Shown: positions 57,784 to 64,000 of the stretch, piece by piece | Layout: every line of letters begins with the position of its first letter | How positions within the stretch are numbered: the first letter of the stretch is position 1 | From: Diphasiastrum complanatum | Lineage: Eukaryota > Streptophyta > Lycopodiopsida > Lycopodiales > Lycopodiaceae | DNA: 64,000 nt | Direction: 5' to 3' | NCBI GenBank assembly: GCA_029204225.1 | Contig: CM055095.1 | Span: 64,930,158-64,994,157, forward strand | Program-made: the position numbers and the translations under genes | The notes under the pieces: model-generated | Told to the model about the DNA's origin: nothing | The model's input: the letters and a program-made list of their open reading frames with translations, nothing else | The model's database searches: none

Positions 57784-59936
57784 CTATGTTGGTTGAATTT
57801 CAGTCATCCCCAAAGCATGAGCTGTGTCTTCTGTTATTATGTTCATGCTGGAACCAGAGTCTATCGGCACTTTTTCAATCAAACATCCCACAATGGTAAC
57901 ATCAATTTCAGGTGCACCGAGATCTCCTAAATCAATAGCCAATACACCAGCATCTGGCAAAGAAACTTTTTTCTTCTTTCTAGGGGCAGAATGACCTTTC
58001 AGTTGCTTACGATAATAAGTGTTGTCTACCAATAGTTGCTCAAAAGTGATGTTTGGACGAAGAGATCCAATATCAGTCACTATGTCATAGTCCCTCATCT
58101 TTGCTCTCGAGATTGGCTTGTCAATAACAGCACCAGATAATTTAGTCTTCGGTATTTCATCGTCCCCTTCCTTGAATGTGACCACCTTCTCTACAGCAGC
58201 TGACTGAAGTTCAGTGTTGATAATTTCTTTCGCTTCTGCCGAGATGTCTTTTGCAAATAATTTTGCAGCATTGCGGTCATAGTCAGGGTCATCTTTAAGA
58301 TCTTCTTTAGTTGTAGATTTGTTAGTTGACTTGTTTGAAGATTTCTTCTTCAAAAATTTTTTGCACTTCGTTGAAGATTTCTGTTCAGGTTTTGAAGAGC
58401 CTTTGCTTCTCGTTGTGACTACGAATATCTTCTCTACATCACTTGGCCAGGATTGGTCTTCTGTCTTTGCCAATTTTCCTTCAAAGATATCGATCCTCTG
58501 CATAGCAGCATCAGTCGAAGCTTTTACTTTCGAGTCTGTAGCAGCTGGTGTTGCTACATACTGATATTTAGGTCACGGCTTCTGTGGCTGAGGGTAGTCA
58601 GGATATTTGTGACCAGGCTCCCTACAGTTTGAGCATAACGGTACATAACCAATCGGTTTTCGTGGTTGAGGATAGTCAGGTGAAAAATGTCTCGGCTCTC
58701 CATAGGTGTAGTAGTTGCCCAACACTGGTTTAGTTGTGGTTTGTGACTTTGTTGGTCCAACGAATTCAGGAGAATTGTCTCTTCTTGGTGTGAACTTTGG
58801 GCTCTATTACTGGGCTAATGCTGTAGTACCCTGAACATAATTAGTAGTCGCATCATTCTCAAAAACAAAAAGTACCTCCTGGGTAGGATCTTCAATATAC
58901 TTCACATTTACAGTGGTGCAGCCTTCCTTAGTATGTCCAGAAGTTTCACATTTTGTACACCACATTCCCGAGTTGGAAGAAGACGCTTTTGGTCTTTTGT
59001 CTGCAACTTCAAAAATCTGCACTTTCAAATCATTAAACTTTTTATTAAGATCAGCCATATTACTCTTCCAAAGCTTTTCAGCTTTAGAAGTTGACAACTT
59101 ATCCTGTATAGTTTTCGTGTTGTCCTTGCACTTGGATCATCGTTTATTTCTTTTATCTCCTTTATCAGCTTCTGATTCTAATAAATCACTGCTTTCGGAC
59201 TCCAAGCTTGAAGAACTGGTACTTGATTCAGAGTCTGAATCATCTTCGCTATCACTAAAATCAGTTTTAGACTTACGAGATCTATTAGTTGAATGTCGCT
59301 TTCATGCTAATTTCGAGGTCTCAAAGTCTTCAACACTAGCTATTACTGCTGCTAAGGAGGTCATGTCCCCTTGTCTACAATACCAATCAATCTTTGGTGG
59401 TAAACTAGCCAAAAACCATTCGATCTGCATGTCAATGGGATATACACCGATTAGTTTTCCTATAAGATTCTTAACCTTTTGTGTATATTTGCGAAGGGAT
59501 TCTTTAGTCTTCTTCTGAACATTGTTCAGACGTCCGAAAATTCTAGATTTATAATTGATTTCTCTGAAACCAGGTTCTTACACTGGCTTGGTTCAACTTG
59601 ACTGTACCATATGCATGCCTGCTTTCTTAGCAGACCTGAAAAGATTCATAGTTTGTCTACATCAGTTCCTTCATTATTCGCATTAGCGATTGACTCAAAT
59701 TGCGAGACATAGCTATCTGCATCATCTGAAGTAGTCCCTTTAAAATAATCATACTTAATTTTTGAGATAGAAGTGAAACATGCAGCAGGACCCTCCATAC
59801 TGAAGCTAATTAGGAGTTCAAGTAACTGGGCAGTGATCTCATCGAGATTTCTTCGACTCGCACTCTCACTCTGTCTTTGTAAAAATTCCTCTCTAAGCTT
59901 ACGGTATCGTTCTAATTGGGATTCTCTATTTGACAT
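57784..59936 (-). pseudogene. Ty3/gypsy gag and protease (pseudogene)
   Basis: On the minus strand, MSNRESQLERYRKLREEFLQ (59936) begins gag, broken after 59646. A zinc knuckle CTKCETSGHTKEGC lies in the frame 59097-58807 and a second knuckle-like CSNCREPGHKYP near 58620. The frame 58503-57784 is basic (Lys/Ser-rich), then DYDIVTDIGSLRPNI and the protease signature VPIDSGSSMNIIT near 57860-57820. Between 57784 and 57518 the protease end and the linker to RT read in several frames (IGQPWLYQS). This is the same element as the pol at 54421-57518. Confidence 0.82.
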
Positions 59937-59989
59937 ACACTAGTAATGGAGATGGATGTGTCAGATTTCTTATAACTTTCCTAAGCTAT

Positions 59990-60006
59990 CCCCGGCAATG
60001 GCACCA
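59990..60006 (-). other. gypsy primer-binding site
   Basis: The minus strand reads TGGTGCCATTGCCGGGG, close to the tRNA-Asp type, 54 bp before the gag start at 59936. Confidence 0.75.
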
Positions 60007-60011
60007 AATAT

Positions 60012-60185
60012 TGGTATATGTCGTACTATACCAACAAGGTCAATATAGATTTTGTAGTAAATAATGTCAAACCCACTTAGGATAGCGTTAGAAAGTTATG
60101 TATTTGATACAATTTATGATTTATTTTGACTGAAGTGGCTTCGTGTCTTGTACTTTTAGTATATCAGTGCTTTTCAATGCAATAT
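60012..60185 (-). repeat. gypsy LTR end, truncated
   Basis: On the minus strand the sequence ends ...GTACGACATATACCA just before the primer site, as an LTR end would. The LTR is cut after about 170 bp by a plus-strand copia LTR. The right limit is approximate. Confidence 0.5.
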
Positions 60186-60189
60186 AATA

Positions 60190-60684
60190 TCCATTGTAAG
60201 CTTTGAAGGCCCAAAAGGAGTTATTAGCCTTAATAACAAGGCAGTTCTCTCTTTAAGCCCTCCAAAGTAATTCATAAGGATAATAGGCCAACAAGGGCCC
60301 AATGTAGTTTGAATAATACTTAACAAGGGCTAACTATCCCTCAAGATAGTTATGTTTAGTTAAGTAAGAGCATTGTCTATAACTAGGCAAGAGACATCAT
60401 TTTGTGAATCTTTTGGCTCATTTGCAAGTGAGAGCTTCTAGCTTCCTTGTGAATGTGAGCCATAGGGATCTCCATTGCTAGGTCTCATGTGCCCCATCTA
60501 CATGAATCCATGTTCATTTACATTGCTTTGTACTATTCTATTCATTGCTAATGTGATTCCATTGAGATCTCATTGTTTCTAGCTTTCTATGTATATGCTA
60601 TCTTGAAAGCTTTGTACTTTTCTTGCTCTTAGCTTTACTTCCATTGTAATTGCTATTTGCTTAGATTTGGCACATGACATTTCT
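60190..60684 (+). repeat. copia LTR, plus strand, approximate limits
   Basis: This precedes a primer-binding site, with the likely end CACATGACA and five further bases. The left end is uncertain. No second copy is present in the window. Confidence 0.5.
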
Positions 60685-60696
60685 TGGTATCAGAGC
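60685..60696 (+). other. copia primer-binding site, plus strand
   Basis: TGGTATCAGAGC, initiator Met tRNA type. Confidence 0.85.
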
Positions 60697-61365
60697 ATAG
60701 ATCCATGACTCATGATGATTCTATGAGAATTCCATTTATTGTTTTTGTAGCTTTCTTTTTGCTAATTTCTAACTTTGAATTTTTCAGTTCTGTTTAGATG
60801 AATTTTTGACATTCAATTTTGTTTTTCATTTCTAATTTGGTTCCATAGCTTTGTAGAGCTTTTTTCAGCTTTAATTTGCACCAATTTTCAAGCCAATTGG
60901 ATAAGAGATGCAAAAGTTATTGCACTTTTCCCAAGAGCTATCAAAATAGGTGACTAGGATTTTGCTTTCACTTGATTTCAATTTTTCAGATTTGATTTGA
61001 GTTTTAATTTCTAGTTTCTTTCCATAGGATTTTAGAGCATTGTCTTGGCTTTGATTTGATTCATATGGCAGGTAATTTAGGACAAATCTTGATTCTTAGC
61101 TCTAGTTTTGTTAGTTTTCTTTGTTCAAAATTTTTAGTCCTGTTATGTTGTTAATTTAGCCTATCAAATCAAATTGAATCATTGATTTGATACTTTACTT
61201 TGATAGATCTTGTTGTTAGCTTTTCAGAGGTACTGAGTTTATTTAATTTGGATCAATATTGAGAAAGTTATGATCAAATTTGTGGAGATGAGTCAGAATT
61301 GCTAGAATTTTGAAATTTTTTGTGGATTCTTTCCAAGTGAGAGAGAAGCACTTCAATATTTCAGC
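60697..61365 (+). other. copia leader without gag
   Basis: T-rich untranslated leader. Instead of gag, the sequence changes near 61365 to the integrase of a minus-strand copia element, so the plus-strand element is a 5' fragment. No gene seen. Confidence 0.55.
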
Positions 61366-63049
61366 TTTAAACAGAAGATAGCATATAGATCCAAGAATAT
61401 CTTGTATAATCATCTACAAAGAAAACAAAGCAATTTGATCCTCCTTTGCTTTTGGTTGAAGAGAAATGAACATCAGAGTGCACGAGTTCAAATGGATGCT
61501 GTGTTTTGATGCTTGATCTTGGAAAAGGCCTTTTGTGTGATTTTCAAAACACAAGCTTCACAAGGTTGAAGCTCCTTTGACAGTGTCTTTGGTAGTCCAA
61601 CAACTATTTCTTCCTTGACCATAGATTGCATGGCTTTGAAATTGGGATGTCCCAATCTCTTATGCCACAGATCCTCCTGATGAACCTTGGTCTCATAAGC
61701 AATATCTGAAATGTTAGCACTCTCCCTAGAATCTACTTTGTACAACTTTCCAATTCTAGATCCTCTAGCAATAACTTCATTTTCTCTCGAGATTATACAT
61801 TTGTCAACATGAAACTTGACATTTAATCCACTATCAAACAACGGTCCTGCACTAATGAGATTCATGGTTAGTCTAGGTACATAAAGTACATCATGCAAAC
61901 AAAAAGATTTTGATGATGATGCATGCAGTAGAATAATACCTATTCCTACAATTCTACACTCTACATCATTAGCAGTATAGATTGATCTTTTTGCACCTAG
62001 ATATGGCATGAGACTTGTGAAAGAGTTTCTAGAACTAGACATATGGGAACTAGCCCCACTATCTATCCACCATATTTCTTCATTCTTGAAAGGAAAAGAT
62101 GAAAAACTAGACATCATTAAAGAATCCACTTTTTCACTATCAACACCCTCACACTCTTTCTCATTAGTAAGGTTAGCTTGCTTAGATTGGTTCTTCTTCT
62201 TGAAACAGTTTGATGCATAGTGGCCTTTCTTGCCATAGAAGAAACATTTGATCTTTGACAGCTTCTTCTTAACAATGGATGTTGCAACTTGTGAGGGTTG
62301 ATCCTCACTACCTTCTTTGGATTTGTCCTTCTTGAAGTGTTGTTGACCTTTGCCCTTGCCTCTTGGCTTGTTCTTGGTGAAGAGTGCTTTGTCATCTCCA
62401 CCATCTTTCAATGAAAGTTTGTTGATCCTCAGCATCTTGTTCTCTTGCCTGCTTTCTTCAGCAATGAGAACACCTTGAAGAGTCTCCAAGGATGGAAGTT
62501 CTTCCTTGACAACATAAGTCTACAGGATGGAAGTTCTTCCCTGACAGCATAAGTCTGCACAATATTGTCGTACTCATCTCTAAGTCCATTAAGGACTACT
62601 TGAACAAGTTCAGTGTTCTTAAAAGCATCTCCAATACCAGCTAACTCTTGATGAAGATCTTTTACTCTCATTACATAAGATGAAGCACTCTCATCTACTC
62701 TCTGATAACTTAGAAAGATTTGGTTTCTAAGTGTAAGCAATCTAGAAGTACTCTTAATCTCATAGATTGGTTTGAGAGTGTCCCAAGCCTCCTTGGCAGT
62801 GGTGCATGTACTGATCTCTCTTAACACTTCAATTGTGACATTTACTTTTATGAAATGAAGGGCAATTTTGGTTCTTTTATTGAATGATGTAGCTTCATTA
62901 GGTGCTGCAGGTTCTTCTCCAACTCCACTTACAATGTCCATTATATCCTATAGAATCAATAATGGTTCCATTATAATCTTCCACATTGCATAATTGGAAG
63001 ATGTTAATCTCTCACTATGCTCCAAGAAATGTGAACCCGATGAAGACAT
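61366..63049 (-). pseudogene. copia gag to integrase start (pseudogene)
   Basis: The ATG at 63049 starts MSSSGSHFLEHSERLTSSNY, with a TAG near 62946. Gag goes on in 62941-62520 (STSRLLTLRNQIFLSYQR). A 33 bp tandem duplication with an offset of 35 bp (62490/62525) shifts the frame. The frame 62489-61488 has a knuckle CFFYGKKGHYASNC in which the second Cys is Tyr, protease EIWWIDSGASSHM and pre-integrase LWHKRLGHPNFKAM. Integrase starts after a frameshift near 61500 and ends at about 61366 (FFVDDYTRYSWIYML), joined to unrelated leader DNA. Confidence 0.88.
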
Positions 63050-63814
63050 ATTCACTATGAGAAATTCTAGTAATGAGAAAGATGGAGTTGAAAATGTTGC
63101 TTGCTATTTCAACCTAGGATCTAACACTTATAATGTTGATCCAACCTATGAAAGCTAGCAACAGAATGTGAGATCCAGCTCTCAACAGAAAGAATCAATC
63201 TATCTTGAATTTGGATCTTGCCTCAATCATAGAAATGAAGCACATACAAGTATGAAGTCTATCTCTCCCATGAGTTTCAAAGAACTGATAAACTCTCTAG
63301 GAACTTACTTTCAACTCAGATACAATAATTTGTGTGAAATGAAAAGTCTAAGACCTCAAAAACTCACTTTTATCCAATTCTACATGATTGATAATGAAAA
63401 TTGAAAAAATTGGTGAAAAGAACTGATGTGTGCTCACTTTGGCATATCTCACGAGATGAGTACTCTCTCAAACTCTCTGATTGCCTAAAAATCTTCTAAA
63501 AAAAACAAATCAAATTGATTCAAAAACTTGAGCAACACATTCTACTCTTCAATACCTATCCAACAAGCTATAGAACATCAAATTTGGATCATTCCTTGAG
63601 AAGTAGCACTCAAACAAAGAGGGCTGATTTCACATGTGTGAGATCTCTGTCTGTACAAGGCTCAGTTGGAGCAGATCAGGCTTGATTTGGTCCACTTATG
63701 ATCCATATATGGCTTGTTTGTCAGCGAGTTTGGATTCCTCTCCCAAATTCGAGTTCATGCAAGCAAAAGCACTTATGTTCAGATGTATACACCATCACCT
63801 CTACAAAGCATGAA
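63050..63814 (-). other. leader of the copia element
   Basis: About 765 bp between primer-binding site and gag on the minus strand. A short plus-strand frame (63168-63404) is antisense and not meaningful. No gene seen. Confidence 0.6.
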
Positions 63815-63826
63815 GCTCTGATACCA
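63815..63826 (-). other. copia primer-binding site, minus strand
   Basis: The minus strand reads TGGTATCAGAGC next to the LTR that begins at 63827. Confidence 0.9.
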
Positions 63827-64000
63827 TGTAAAGTTTTTAGCATGTGTGAACTTCACCACACACCTTACAGGATCTTAATGACGTGTTGTGATTGCACAAG
63901 ATTGATCAATGAACAGATTACTTGAAAAATCTAAGGCAAGGGCACAATGGCATACATCAGACTGAAAAAACTAACTTCTTACTATGAGGAATGTATATTA
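63827..64000 (-). repeat. copia 5' LTR, runs out of the window
   Basis: The plus strand begins TGTAAAGTTTTTAGC next to the primer-binding site. Only the last 174 bp of the LTR (in element orientation) are inside the window. Confidence 0.8.

Overview
The window is nuclear DNA of a land plant with a large, repeat-rich genome. The evidence is many families of plant Ty1/copia and Ty3/gypsy LTR retrotransposons nested in each other, primer-binding sites matching plant initiator-Met and Asp tRNAs, GT-AG introns, and one plant bZIP transcription factor gene. Base composition and repeat density would suit a gymnosperm or another large-genome plant, but I cannot name the species from the sequence.

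Layout. 1-4745: a decayed copia element (+) split by a second, internally deleted copia element (1582-3722) with a perfect TATAC target duplication. 4746-11118: two related gypsy 5' regions head to head; the minus one carries gag (4746-6314) and a 3.5 kb leader with tandem repeats, and both lead into one 639 bp LTR-like block (9821-10459) that has an outward-facing primer-binding site on each side. 11119-15300: fragments of two unknown intron-containing genes lying tail to tail. 16592-22454: a complete, apparently intact copia element (minus) with LTRs that look identical, a CTTTC target duplication and an open 1316-codon gag-pol frame, followed by a (CT)n microsatellite of about 149 bp. 24688-27700: two more copies of the unknown intron-containing gene (minus), beside a histone H3-like open region (+). 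29763-31060: a two-exon bZIP gene, the only convincing ordinary host gene. 33500-44940: several copia fragments, including a rearranged 2.2 kb unit present twice. 44945-47040: a further copy of the unknown gene (minus) divergent from a fuller histone H3-like gene (+) with its own plant-type promoter. 47146-64000: gypsy gag fragment, a decayed copia element (48778-53797, minus), a decayed but nearly complete gypsy pol (54265-60006, minus), a copia LTR and leader (+), and the 5' part of another copia element (minus) running out of the window.

The most unusual content is the histone H3-like (centromeric-H3-like) reading frame. It occurs twice, each time with the same C-terminal extension not found in ordinary H3, and each time divergent from the same intron-containing unknown gene. 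A third copy of that unknown gene (11-12 kb) is convergent with a gene that has transposase-like motifs. This suggests, as inference only, a composite mobile unit carrying a captured H3 gene. All copies here are broken.

Retroelement parts act together in the usual way (LTR promoter, tRNA-primed reverse transcription, gag-protease-integrase-RT-RNase H polyprotein), but only the 16.6-22.5 kb element looks able to make its products.
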